Assembly (NCBI RefSeq): GCF_026041215.1
Contig: NZ_JAPEIQ010000011.1
Location: 206,277 to 270,276, forward strand
Source: Hoyosella sp. YIM 151337
GTDB lineage: Bacteria; Actinomycetota; Actinomycetes; Mycobacteriales; Mycobacteriaceae
DNA: 64,000 nucleotides
Reading direction: 5' to 3'
Shown here piece after piece: positions 47,279-56,199 of the stretch; the stretch's first letter is position 1, and each line of letters begins with the position of its first letter. Both the position numbers and the translations under genes were made by a program. The notes beneath the pieces were generated by a model. The model was given only the letters and a program-made list of their open reading frames with translations, searched no databases and was not told the DNA's origin.

Positions 47279-48418
47279 ATGAGCGCACTGACGATCGCCG
47301 TTCTGGTGGCGGGCTTCGTCCTTCTGATCCTGGGTGGCGAGACGCTAGTCCGCGGGGCAAGTTCGCTCGCCCGGATCTTCGGGATGTCCCCACTGATTGT
47401 GGGCCTCACGGTGGTTGCCTTCGCCACGTCGACGCCCGAGCTTGCCGTCAGCGCGGGAGCGGCTCTCAGCGGTTATCCGGGCATCGCTGTCGGGAACGTC
47501 GTGGGAAGCAACATCGCGAACATACTTCTCATCGTCGGACTGACAGCCCTGCTGGCGCCGCTGATCGTGAAATCCCGAATCGTTCGCGCCGACATACCAG
47601 TGATGGCGGCATTTTCCGTAGTCCTGCTTGTGATTGCGCTCGACGGTACGGTCAGCCGCCTCGACGGCGCCATACTGCTGGTCGCGCTGGTGGCTTACCT
47701 GACGGTCACCGTGGTGACATCGCGGCGGTCCCGGGCTCCAGTTAGCGGCCCGGAATCGCCAGCAGCCAACGCTCCGGGCGAATCAGCGGGTGCCACGTCA
47801 CGCACCCGCTCACTCCTGGTCAGCTCGGGCCTCGTCGCGCTCGGAGTTCTCCTGCTCGTGGTCGGTGCGCGGTTGCTCGTCAGCGCGGCCAGCGAGATCG
47901 CTTCTGCACTCGGCGTGAGCGACCTGATTGTGGGGCTCACGGTTGTCGCGATTGGCACCTCGCTGCCTGAGCTCGCGACCAGCCTGATTGCCGCTGCACG
48001 TGGCGAGCGCGACATGGCTGTGGGGAACATCGTTGGCAGTAATGTTTTCAACATCGGTGCCGTCCTGGGTGTCACCTCGCTGATTACCCCGATTGAGGTC
48101 GCTCCGTCTGCGGTGCGGTTCGACCTGCCGATCATGGTGGCGGTGGCGTTAGTACTTTTGCCCGTCGCCTTCACTGCGATGGCTATCAGTCGATGGGAAG
48201 GCGCCCTGTTCGCGGGGTTCTACGTCGCATATATTGGGTACCTGGTACTTCAGGCTGCAGGTCACGATGCGCTCGAGCCGTACAGCGCCGCCATGCTGTG
48301 GTTCGTGATCCCGATCAGCGCGCTTTGGCTAGTCTTGCTTGCGACATACGAACTCGGGGTGCGGCGGGGCCGGCGGCAAGCTTTCAGGCACAAGCATGCC
48401 CGCTCCCGCCCAAGCTAG
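47279..48418 (+). CDS. Calcium/sodium antiporter (CaCA family)
   Basis: 379 residues, about ten transmembrane helices, with the two inverted alpha repeats of the family. Repeat 1 is PLIVGLTVVAFATSTPELAV with VGNVVGSNIANIL. Repeat 2 is DLIVGLTVVAIGTSLPELAT with VGNIVGSNVFNIG. The central loop is polar (GPESPAANAPGESAG). It would exchange Ca2+ or another cation for Na+/H+ (YrbG-like). It sits 51 bases after hadB, with no clear functional link. Confidence 0.9.
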   Translation: MSALTIAVLVAGFVLLILGGETLVRGASSLARIFGMSPLIVGLTVVAFATSTPELAVSAGAALSGYPGIAVGNVVGSNIANILLIVGLTALLAPLIVKSRIVRADIPVMAAFSVVLLVIALDGTVSRLDGAILLVALVAYLTVTVVTSRRSRAPVSGPESPAANAPGESAGATSRTRSLLVSSGLVALGVLLLVVGARLLVSAASEIASALGVSDLIVGLTVVAIGTSLPELATSLIAAARGERDMAVGNIVGSNVFNIGAVLGVTSLITPIEVAPSAVRFDLPIMVAVALVLLPVAFTAMAISRWEGALFAGFYVAYIGYLVLQAAGHDALEPYSAAMLWFVIPISALWLVLLATYELGVRRGRRQAFRHKHARSRPS

Positions 48419-48443
48419 CGGTGACGCGGGACCGGCGCCATGA

Positions 48444-48474
48444 TTGTGACTGCACGGCGATCGTGAAGTACACT
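48444..48474 (+). promoter_or_regulatory. Putative promoter for tRNA-Trp-secE-nusG
   Basis: TTGTGA (48444-48449) and TACACT (48469-48474), 19 bases apart, about 105 bp before tRNA-Trp. Spacing is long, so the -35 is weakly supported; the -10 is good. Confidence 0.35.
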
Positions 48475-48578
48475 GAGGGACCTGTGACCGCTACAGCGTG
48501 CGCGCCGCCCGTCGGGTGGCGCGTGATTTGTGGTCACGATAGGTAGGGTGGTTACTGGCCGACGGTAGCTTCTACCGA

Positions 48579-48651
<73 letters not shown>

Positions 48652-48683
48652 CTGCGAACGTCAGCGACGGAAGGATCCATTGG

Positions 48684-49061
48684 GTGAGTGAGCAGCGAGG
48701 CCACAATGCCGGCGAGGGCGGAGAACCCCCGGGCTCCGCTGACTCGGCAGCTGGTGGCGCCGCCCCGCGCCCGGCCGGTAAGCGCTCGAGTGGATCGGCC
48801 CCAATCCCGTCAGGATCACCCGCCGCTGCGGCTCACGCAGGACGGGACGTAGCCGCTCTCGGTCAGCGTGAGAACCCGATCCAGGCGATCTTCCGATTCG
48901 TCCGCGAGGTCATTTCCGAACTCCGTAAGGTGATCTGGCCGAACCGGAAGCAGATGATTACCTACACCATCGTGGTGTTCGTCTTCCTCATCTTCATGGT
49001 TTCGCTGATCTTCGGGCTGGATCAACTCTTTGCCCGCGGCGTACTTTGGCTTTATGGGTGA
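48684..49061 (+). CDS. secE: Preprotein translocase subunit SecE
   Basis: 125 residues from GTG. A long polar actinobacterial N-terminal extension (about 60 residues, Ala/Pro/Gly-rich) precedes the SecE core: FVREVISELRKVIWPNRKQM (amphipathic helix) and one transmembrane helix (VVFVFLIFMVSLIFGLDQLF). It clamps SecY in the translocon. Start codon preceded by a purine-rich stretch (GGAAGGA). Confidence 0.93.
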   Translation: MSEQRGHNAGEGGEPPGSADSAAGGAAPRPAGKRSSGSAPIPSGSPAAAAHAGRDVAALGQRENPIQAIFRFVREVISELRKVIWPNRKQMITYTIVVFVFLIFMVSLIFGLDQLFARGVLWLYG

Positions 49062-49925
<864 letters not shown>

Positions 49926-50037
49926 CTTCATACCTCGTGCGCTCGCGAAAAGAGTGCTGACAGGGCGGCGCAGGGCCATTCCGGCCAGGTGCCGCCCGAG
50001 GTGTGAGAAACAGGAAACACTGAACAGGGAAGTTGAG

Positions 50038-50472
50038 ATGCCCCCCAAGAAGAAAAAGAAGCTGTCTGGAGTCATCAAGCTCCAGATCCAGGCCGGTCAG
50101 GCCAACCCCGCGCCGCCGATCGGTCCGGCGCTCGGCCAGCATGGCGTCAACATTATGGAGTTCTGCAAGGCGTACAACGCGGCGACGGAGTCGCAGCGCG
50201 GCAACGTCATCCCGGTTGAGATCTTCGTTTACGAAGATCGCTCCTTTGACTTCAAGCTGAAGACCCCGCCCGCTGCCAAGCTGCTGCTCAAGGCCGCTGG
50301 TGTGCAGAAGGGTTCGCCGACTCCGCACAAGGACAAGGTCGCGAAGATCTCCTGGGATCAGGTGAAGGAAATCGCGAAGACCAAGCAGGAAGATCTGAAT
50401 GCCAACGATGTCGATCAGGCGGCAAAGATCATCGCTGGTACCGCACGCTCGATGGGCATCGTCGTCGAGTGA
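50038..50472 (+). CDS. rplK: 50S ribosomal protein L11
   Basis: 144 residues. [20 protein letters not shown] is the opening; [22 protein letters not shown] (in part) and GTARSMGI complete the family signature. Binds the GTPase-associated centre of 23S rRNA. The long open frame upstream (from 49768) is only nusG overlap in another frame. RBS-like AGGGAAG lies before ATG 50038. Confidence 0.97.
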   Translation: MPPKKKKKLSGVIKLQIQAGQANPAPPIGPALGQHGVNIMEFCKAYNAATESQRGNVIPVEIFVYEDRSFDFKLKTPPAAKLLLKAAGVQKGSPTPHKDKVAKISWDQVKEIAKTKQEDLNANDVDQAAKIIAGTARSMGIVVE

Positions 50473-50608
50473 TCTGGCGCACGCCGCGCCGCGCTGAGCG
50501 GGTTATCGGCCGCTCAGACCCCAGAAAGTAAGAGTGGAAGGGCCAAGCGCTGGTCCGTACCACAACTGACCTGGCCACTGCTTGTCAGTGGTGAAAGATT
50601 GGACAGAA

Positions 50609-51319
50609 ATGCCAAAGCGCAGCAAGGTCTACCGAGCAGCTGCTGAGAAGATAGACCATTCAAAACTCTACGCACCCGTCGAGGCGATCCGCCTCGCGCG
50701 TGACACCGCTTCCAAGAACTTTGACCCCACCGTTGAGGTAGCACTTCGCCTGGGCGTCGACCCGCGTAAGGCTGACCAGATGGTTCGCGGCACCGTGAAC
50801 CTTCCACACGGTACCGGTAAGACCGCACGTGTCATCGTGTTCGCTGCCGGTGAGAAGGCAAACGAAGCCGAGGCCGCTGGCGCCGACGCCGTGGGCGCTG
50901 AGGACCTCATTGAGCGTATCCAGGGCGGCTGGCTGGACTTCGATGCAGCGATCGCGACCCCGGACCAGATGGCGAAGGTTGGCCGTATCGCCCGCATCCT
51001 TGGCCCGCGTGGCCTGATGCCGAACCCGAAGACCGGCACCGTCACCATGGACGTCACCAAGGCTGTGAACGATATCAAGGGCGGCAAGATCAACTTCCGT
51101 GTTGACAAGCAGGCTAACCTGCATCTCATCATCGGCAAGGCGTCGTTCGATGACCGTCAGCTGGTGGAAAATTACACCGCTGCGCTCGACGAAATTCTGC
51201 GTGCCAAGCCGTCAGCTGCGAAGGGCCGCTACCTCAAGAAGGTGACTCTGACGACGACCACCGGCCCGGGCATCCCGGTGGATCCGAACCGTACCCGGAA
51301 CCTTCTCGACGAGGAGTGA
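50609..51319 (+). CDS. rplA: 50S ribosomal protein L1
   Basis: 236 residues from ATG 50609 ([16 protein letters not shown]). Signature region [18 protein letters not shown] with [13 protein letters not shown] and [17 protein letters not shown]. Forms the L1 stalk. Upstream hairpins lie at 50494-50517 and 50575-50591 between rplK and rplA; these could be L1 autoregulatory targets, as L1 represses its own operon in other bacteria. Ends at a strong terminator. Confidence 0.97.
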   Translation: MPKRSKVYRAAAEKIDHSKLYAPVEAIRLARDTASKNFDPTVEVALRLGVDPRKADQMVRGTVNLPHGTGKTARVIVFAAGEKANEAEAAGADAVGAEDLIERIQGGWLDFDAAIATPDQMAKVGRIARILGPRGLMPNPKTGTVTMDVTKAVNDIKGGKINFRVDKQANLHLIIGKASFDDRQLVENYTAALDEILRAKPSAAKGRYLKKVTLTTTTGPGIPVDPNRTRNLLDEE

Positions 51320-51337
51320 TCCTCGGGTGGACACCCT

Positions 51338-51372
51338 AAAGCCCCGCCTGCGCTGAACGCAGGCGGGGCTTT
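51338..51372 (+). terminator. Terminator after rplA
   Basis: AAGCCCCGCCTGCG (51339-51352) pairs with CGCAGGCGGGGCTT (51358-51371) around a 5-base loop, with A and T tracts at both ends. It can serve rplA and, on the other strand, the convergent hydrolase gene. Confidence 0.92.
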
Positions 51373-51393
51373 GTCGTGCATCACTGCAAGCCC

Positions 51394-52377
51394 TCACGCA
51401 GTACGTATGGTTGCGAGGATTTCGTCAGCGAGCGTGGGTACGACGCTGGTGGGGAGATCGTGCCCCATGCCATCGATCATCACGAGGCGCGAGCCAGGGA
51501 TCGCGCGAGCCACTGCGCGCCCGCAGGCCGGCTTGAGTAGCGGGTCATTCGTTCCGTGGATGACGGTGGTCGGCGCTTGAATCCGGGCAGCGTATGGCCG
51601 CAAACTCCCTGACCCGAGGACTGCGGCCAGCTGGCGAACCATGCCCTGTGGGTAGTAGCTGCGCTCGATCTGAGTGCGGGCGAGCTCACGCAATTCATCG
51701 TGCTCCCGCGGAAATGCGGGCCCGCCGAGCATGTGGAAATTGCGCGCGGAGTGCTCGATAAGGTCTTCGGTTGTCGCATTCCTTGGGGGTGGGCGAAGTA
51801 GAGCCCTGATGGCAGCAGGAGTAGGCGGAGGCAGGAAACGCTCATTGGTGCTCGAGAAGACGATCGAGGCCGATGCGACTCGTTCTGGATACGTAGCAGC
51901 AACTAGCTGGGTGATCATGCCGCCCATCGATGCTCCAACGAGATGGGCGCGCTCAATGCGTAGTGCGTCCAGGAAGTTACGGGCGTCCGCCGCCATGTCG
52001 TGCAGTGTGTAGGGGACCTCGCTCGCCAGGCCCAGTTGGCTCCGGAGGAGCCTGGCGATGAATGAGCCGCCAACCTGCATGCCTTCGAACTTTGTGGAGA
52101 GCCCGATGTCCCGGTTGTCGTAACGGATCACGCGATAGCCGGCGGCGGCGAGCTGTTCGCACAATTCGGTCGGCCAGAGGATCAACTGGGCGCCAAAGCC
52201 CATAATTAAGACGATGGGCGGGCGGGAATCGGGGTTGCCGCCCGGTGGGGGTACGAACTCTTCATACGCCACCCTGATTGACCGTGTGCGGACGATACCT
52301 TCCGTCTGCTCAACGGTGGTGTGCGGACTGCCGTCCGGCCCGGTGCGTTCGCTGGTTTCTGTGGGACGATCAGTCAC
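51394..52377 (-). CDS. lipG: LipG-like alpha/beta hydrolase
   Basis: 327 residues from GTG 52377. Alpha/beta-hydrolase fold: oxyanion strand VLIMGFGAQLILW, nucleophile GASMGG, catalytic Asp region VIHGTNDPLLKP and His in IDGMGHDLP. In M. tuberculosis LipG (Rv0646c) sits between rplA and rplJ beside the mmaA methyltransferases; here the methyltransferases are absent and only this hydrolase remains. Esterase/lipase of unknown substrate. Confidence 0.85.
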   Translation of the reverse strand: MTDRPTETSERTGPDGSPHTTVEQTEGIVRTRSIRVAYEEFVPPPGGNPDSRPPIVLIMGFGAQLILWPTELCEQLAAAGYRVIRYDNRDIGLSTKFEGMQVGGSFIARLLRSQLGLASEVPYTLHDMAADARNFLDALRIERAHLVGASMGGMITQLVAATYPERVASASIVFSSTNERFLPPPTPAAIRALLRPPPRNATTEDLIEHSARNFHMLGGPAFPREHDELRELARTQIERSYYPQGMVRQLAAVLGSGSLRPYAARIQAPTTVIHGTNDPLLKPACGRAVARAIPGSRLVMIDGMGHDLPTSVVPTLADEILATIRTA

Positions 52378-52480
52378 CCATCGCTCCTTCTTATCGTCAA
52401 GACCTACGTCCAGTGTGCCGGAAGCTGAGTAATCGAGACGGCCTGTGATTAATCCGCGCCGAGTTGTTCAGCGGGCAATT

Positions 52481-52508
52481 TTGGATTCGGCAGGCGACGC
52501 GCTATCCT
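52481..52508 (+). promoter_or_regulatory. Putative promoter for rplJ-rplL
   Basis: TTGGAT (52481-52486) and TATCCT (52503-52508), 16 bases apart, about 300 bp before rplJ and 104 bp after the divergent hydrolase start. Read by eye. Confidence 0.4.
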
Positions 52509-52599
52509 TTTCTCGGACTTATGTCTGATGGGCCCACGAGCTGTGGGCCAATCTACCCGAGTATGAAGTTCACCGAAGACCGTTGGTCACTGCGCGCGC

Positions 52600-52810
52600 T
52601 GGCGCGTGCAGTCGAAGGACCGGAATTTCCGGCGGCCCACGCAGGAGGACGAGGCTGCGGGTGGTTCACCACGGAATGTGGGCAAACCACGCGTGTGTGT
52701 GCCCCGGCTTCTGCGCCGGGGTTTTGTTGTATCGGGCCTATGAGGGCCCGTGCTTCGCGGAGCCCTCCTGCTAGCCGTGGTCTTCGGCTGAGTGAGGAGA
52801 GGAGGCGAAG
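52600..52810 (+). promoter_or_regulatory. Ribosomal protein L10 leader with attenuator
   Basis: The untranslated leader of rplJ has several GC-rich paired elements. It contains a terminator-like hairpin, CCCCGGC (52702-52708) with GCCGGGG (52715-52721), followed by TTTTGTTGT. After it come further stems and then GGAGAGGAGG right before the rplJ ATG. This is the layout of L10 leaders, in which L10(L7/L12) binding controls expression; the exact consensus was not checked. Confidence 0.7.
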
Positions 52811-52811
52811 C

Positions 52812-53366
52812 ATGGCAAAGGCTGAAAAGGTCACTGCGGTAGCGGAGATCAGCGAGCGGTTCAAGAACTCGACCGCCACAGTTGTGACGGAATACCGTGG
52901 CCTCAGTGTTGCCGGCCTGACCGAACTGCGCCGCGCACTCGGCGCGGAGACCTCGTACTCCGTCGCCAAGAACACCCTCGTGAAGATTGCAGCCCAGGAG
53001 GCTGGAGTCGAGGGACTCGACGACCTTTTTTCAGGTCCGACCGCAATTGCGTTCATCTCGGGCGAGCCCGTTGACGCTGCGAAGGCGCTGAAGAAGTTCG
53101 CGAAGGATAACAAGGCACTCGTCATCAAGGGCGGCTACATGGATGGCCGTCCGTTGTCGGTGGAGGAAGTCGACAGGATCGCAGACCTCGAGTCTCGCGA
53201 AGTTCTGTTGGCCAAGCTCGCTGGCGCGATGAAGGGCAACTTGGCGAAGGCTGCGGGCCTGTTCAACGCACCTGCTTCGCAGGTCGCGCGTCTGGCTGCT
53301 GCATTGCAGGAAAAGAAGAGCGCAGAGGGCTCGGCGAGCCCAGAAAGCGCGCCAGCGGAAAGCTGA
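52812..53366 (+). CDS. rplJ: 50S ribosomal protein L10
   Basis: 184 residues from ATG 52812 ([20 protein letters not shown], the L10 opening). [21 protein letters not shown] (first part), the [11 protein letters not shown] helix, and the C-terminal helix that anchors L7/L12 dimers ([14 protein letters not shown]). Longer open frame upstream is leader RNA, not protein. Ninety-four bases before rplL. Confidence 0.96.
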   Translation: MAKAEKVTAVAEISERFKNSTATVVTEYRGLSVAGLTELRRALGAETSYSVAKNTLVKIAAQEAGVEGLDDLFSGPTAIAFISGEPVDAAKALKKFAKDNKALVIKGGYMDGRPLSVEEVDRIADLESREVLLAKLAGAMKGNLAKAAGLFNAPASQVARLAAALQEKKSAEGSASPESAPAES

Positions 53367-53460
53367 ACGCGCCTGCGTTCTTCACCCGCGTACAACACAC
53401 CACCCGCACCCAGCGCCGTCGCTTGACGGGCCGGGGACAAAGTTAGGAAGGACCGCCATC

Positions 53461-53847
53461 ATGGCGAAGCTCACCACCGACGAGCTGATCGATGCTTTCA
53501 AGGAAATGACCCTCCTCGAGCTCTCTGAGTTCGTCAAGGTCTTCGAGGACACCTTTGAGGTGACCGCTGCTGCTCCTGTGGCCGTGGCTGCTGCTGGCGC
53601 TGCCCCTGCTGCTGCCGAAGCTGTGGAGGAGAAGGACGAGTTCGACGTCGTTCTTGAGGCTGCTGGCGAAAAGAAGATCGGCGTCATCAAGGTTGTCCGC
53701 GAGATCATCCCGGGCCTGGGCCTGAAGGAAGCCAAGGAGCTCGTCGAGGCTGCTCCGAAGGCGATTCTTGAGCACGTCGCCAAGGACCAGGCTGATGCCG
53801 CCAAGGAGAAGCTCGAGGCTGCGGGCGCCAAGGTCAGTGTCAAGTGA
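53461..53847 (+). CDS. rplL: 50S ribosomal protein L7/L12
   Basis: 128 residues from ATG with AGGAAGG ten bases upstream. N-terminal dimerisation helix [20 protein letters not shown] (in part), Ala-rich hinge ([14 protein letters not shown]) and C-terminal factor-binding domain [20 protein letters not shown] (first part) with [16 protein letters not shown]. Four-to-six copies form the stalk on L10. Confidence 0.97.
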   Translation: MAKLTTDELIDAFKEMTLLELSEFVKVFEDTFEVTAAAPVAVAAAGAAPAAAEAVEEKDEFDVVLEAAGEKKIGVIKVVREIIPGLGLKEAKELVEAAPKAILEHVAKDQADAAKEKLEAAGAKVSVK

Positions 53848-53938
53848 CCAAGCTCTAAACCTGTGAGGGCCTTCCCCTAGCGGCATCTGAGTGCAGTTGC
53901 GATAGCTGCGCTCGCGCCATTTGCGAAGGTCACGAAGA

Positions 53939-53976
53939 GGCTGCCTGGTACGCGTAAGCGTACCGGCAGCCTTTTT
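53939..53976 (+). terminator. Terminator after rplL
   Basis: Imperfect stem GGCTGCC-T-GGTACGC with GCGTACC-GGCAGCC around GTAA, one bulged T, ending in TTTTT at 53972-53976. Ends the rplJ-rplL transcript. Confidence 0.88.
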
Positions 53977-54264
53977 GCATTGAAGGGCAAAATTTTCACT
54001 AGCAACGATTAACATCACGATTTGACAAATGTTCGCCCATTGTCTTTCATAATCAGGACAAGCTACGCACGCCACCAGCGTGCGGCCAGTATTCAAATCG
54101 TGTTCGCGACTGCCTTACGCGGGCGGCTGCCGCTGATTTGACTCTAATTCTGCATCTGCAAGTGAATCTGTGGACGAATTTCGCCACATAGTGTTGCAAC
54201 AGCGTGGATTAGGGGATTTCCCCGAATTTGCAGGATTCACGGCACGTTCGGCGAGCGCGTTACG
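53977..54264 (+). promoter_or_regulatory. Upstream region of the mce operon with putative promoter
   Basis: Intergenic DNA, clearly more AT-rich than its surroundings. TTGACA at 54022-54027 and CATAAT at 54048-54053 are 20 bases apart, longer than usual, so the pair is uncertain. Near its right end is the inverted repeat GCGTTAC (54257-54263), completed by GTAACGC (54270-54276), with 6 bases between: an operator-like site. No gene is supported here. Confidence 0.4.
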
Positions 54265-54343
54265 TTACAGTAACGCAACCCATATCAAGAAGCGGTGTGG
54301 CTTAGCTGGGAGGGTTTCCGTGGGAATTGAGGCAGCTGTCAGC
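54265..54343 (+). repeat. Direct repeat of the mceG 5' region, copy upstream of the mce operon
   Basis: This stretch matches 63894-63968 at the start of mceG. Exact shared blocks are ACGCAACCCA (54273/63902), TGTGGC (54296/63925), TAGCTGGGAGG (54303/63932) and GTGGGA (54320/63947), followed by GAGG and GCTGTC. The offset is 9629 bases for the first three blocks and 9627 after two extra bases in this copy. The ribosome-binding site and start codon are included in both. Confidence 0.8.
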
Positions 54344-54415
54344 GCTCGTGCGCGGCTGGCACGCAACTCTGCTCTAGAGCGAACGAGCCCGAGGTCGCTT
54401 CACGCGCATCGCTGA
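54320..54415 (+). pseudogene. 31-codon mini-ORF with an mceG-like start
   Basis: GTG at 54320 with GGGAGG six bases upstream opens MGIEAAVSARARLARNSALE and ends at TGA 54413-54415. Its first seven residues match those of mceG (MGVEVAV), after which similarity stops. It may be a vestige of an mceG copy cut off by insertion of the mce operon, or a leader peptide translated ahead of yrbEA. No P-loop or other ATPase motif follows. The name and type are tentative. Confidence 0.45.
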
Positions 54416-54520
54416 TTTCGCTGCGGACAGCCGCGAGTCCAGAACGGCGGCTCTGCGCGGTTATGCGTCCGCAATTTCACCTCGAGTGTCTTCCTGCTCC
54501 CTCCGAGATGAGGCAAGGCG
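54416..54520 (+). other. Untranslated stretch before yrbEA
   Basis: About 105 bases between the mini-ORF and the TTG start of yrbEA. It ends in a purine-rich GATGAGGCAAGGCG that can serve as the ribosome-binding site. No other signal is seen. Confidence 0.5.
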
Positions 54521-55336
54521 TTGACTGTTCAAGTCGAATCCACCAAGAAGGGCCTGATTCCCGACGCGATCAATGAGATCGGCGGTCTGGTCACCTTCGC
54601 TGCGCAAACTTTTCTCACTGGCCTGGCGGCTATCCTCAAGCGACGCTTCCCGCTGGCCGAGTTCGTAAGTCAGACGACATTTCTCGTCCGGGTGTGCTTC
54701 TGGCCGTCGCTGCTTCTGATGCTGCCGATCGGTGTCGTTATCGCCGTCATGATGGGGGGACTCGCCGGACGCATTGGAGCGGCGCAGTATTCCGGTGCTG
54801 TCGTCTCCTTCGTGATCATCGGCCAGGCGGCTGCGCTCGTCACAGCCCTGATCGCCGCCGGAGTCGGTGGAGCCGCGATTTGCTCGGACCTCGGGGCTCG
54901 AACGATCCGCGAAGAAATCGACGCGCTGCAAGTCATGAGCGTTGATGTAGTGGAACGGGTTGTCGTTCCGCGTGTATTCGCGCTGGTCTTCGTTGCGCTC
55001 TCGATGTGCACGATCGTGTCTTTCGCAGGCATCTTTTTCACCTACACCTACCAGGTGGTTGGGGTGGGGGAGTCGCAGGGCGGATTCCTGCTGACACTCC
55101 AGGCTTACGGGCGGACGTCGGACTTCGTCATGGCCCTCTTTAAGTCGTTTTGTTTCGGTGTCGCCTGCTCGATCATCGCGGCATACAAGGGGACGCAGAC
55201 GCGCGGGGGTTCCGCCGGAGTGGCTAACGCCGTGAACGACGCAGTGGTGATGATGTTCATCGCGGTCTTCGTGATCAATGTCGTTTTGACTCAGATGTAC
55301 ATCGTGGTGGTTCCGGCAGTTGGAGACTACATATGA
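54521..55336 (+). CDS. yrbEA: Mce-associated permease YrbEA (MlaE family)
   Basis: 271 residues. MlaE/YrbE permease with about five to six transmembrane helices (LLLMLPIGVVIAVMMGGLAG in part; AALVTALIAAGVGGAAICSD in part). The cytoplasmic coupling loop DLGARTIREEIDALQVM contains the EExDAL motif of the family. It would pair with YrbEB and MceG as an ABC-type lipid importer. The start is TTG (no better codon fits the frame) with a purine-rich stretch upstream. Overlaps yrbEB by four bases. Confidence 0.9.
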   Translation: MTVQVESTKKGLIPDAINEIGGLVTFAAQTFLTGLAAILKRRFPLAEFVSQTTFLVRVCFWPSLLLMLPIGVVIAVMMGGLAGRIGAAQYSGAVVSFVIIGQAAALVTALIAAGVGGAAICSDLGARTIREEIDALQVMSVDVVERVVVPRVFALVFVALSMCTIVSFAGIFFTYTYQVVGVGESQGGFLLTLQAYGRTSDFVMALFKSFCFGVACSIIAAYKGTQTRGGSAGVANAVNDAVVMMFIAVFVINVVLTQMYIVVVPAVGDYI

Positions 55337-56199
55337 TCTTGTCGCAGACTGCCACAGCGCGGCTGAAGAAGGTCTCGGCCGGAACGACGGGACGGCTTAA
55401 AAGCAGCTTCGCGGCGCTCGACGGCCACGTGATGTTCGGCGTCAAGATGATCGCTGGTATTCCGCTTGCTGTCATGCGGTACCGCACGCACATTCTTCGT
55501 GAAGTCGGAAACATCAGCTTCGGAAAGGCGTCGCTGCTTTCGGGCGGCGGCACAATCGGTGTTGTCGCTGGCATGGCCATCGTGGCCGCGGTGATGGTGT
55601 CGATCGAAATTCACCGCGCGCTCGGTCTACTTGGCTTCACCGCGCTTTCGGGGCTGGCTGCGTCAATCGCCAACACGCAGGCGCTGGCACCTCTTATTGC
55701 TGCACTCGCGATCGCGGCGAAGGTCGGTACCGGATTCACCGCGCAGCTCGGTTCGATGCGGATTTCGGAGGAGATCGATGCGCTCGACACCCTGGGTGTC
55801 CCATCGGTGACGTTCCTCGCAACCGTGCGGCTGATCGCGATGCTGATCGTAATCACGCCCGTGTACATGGTGGGCCTGCTCGGTGCGTATCTCGCGTCGC
55901 GATTCGTCGTTGTGGGAATGCTCGGAGAATCGTCCGGAACATACGATTATTATTTCCGGCAATCAATTACGCCGGAAACATTCGCTTACTCAATACTCAT
56001 GACGGTCGTTTTCTCGGTGATTATCGCGGTGATCGCGTGCTCCTACGGCTATAACGCGAGTGGCGGCCCGGAAGGGGTCGGCCGCGCGGCAGGCACGGCG
56101 GTCCGAACGACAATTCTTACTGTCGCCATCGCAGCGATGGTGCTGATCTTCGGCTTGTACGGCCTCACCCCGACGGTGCCTGGAATGGGGCTCGAATGA
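55333..56199 (+). CDS. yrbEB: Mce-associated permease YrbEB (MlaE family)
   Basis: 288 residues, second MlaE-type permease of the pair. Coupling loop QLGSMRISEEIDALDTLGV, N-terminal cytoplasmic helix region (LKSSFAALDGHVMFGVKM), about six hydrophobic helices (GVVAGMAIVAAVMVSIEI; TILTVAIAAMVLIFGLYGL). ATGA overlap with yrbEA and four-base overlap with mceA, so translation is coupled along the operon. Confidence 0.92.
   Translation: MILSQTATARLKKVSAGTTGRLKSSFAALDGHVMFGVKMIAGIPLAVMRYRTHILREVGNISFGKASLLSGGGTIGVVAGMAIVAAVMVSIEIHRALGLLGFTALSGLAASIANTQALAPLIAALAIAAKVGTGFTAQLGSMRISEEIDALDTLGVPSVTFLATVRLIAMLIVITPVYMVGLLGAYLASRFVVVGMLGESSGTYDYYFRQSITPETFAYSILMTVVFSVIIAVIACSYGYNASGGPEGVGRAAGTAVRTTILTVAIAAMVLIFGLYGLTPTVPGMGLE

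Noticed and set aside
54170..54319. N-terminal part of the ORF that includes the mini-ORF before yrbEA
   Set aside because: No ribosome-binding site at 54170 and no homology; only the part after the GTG at 54320 carries the mceG-like start.
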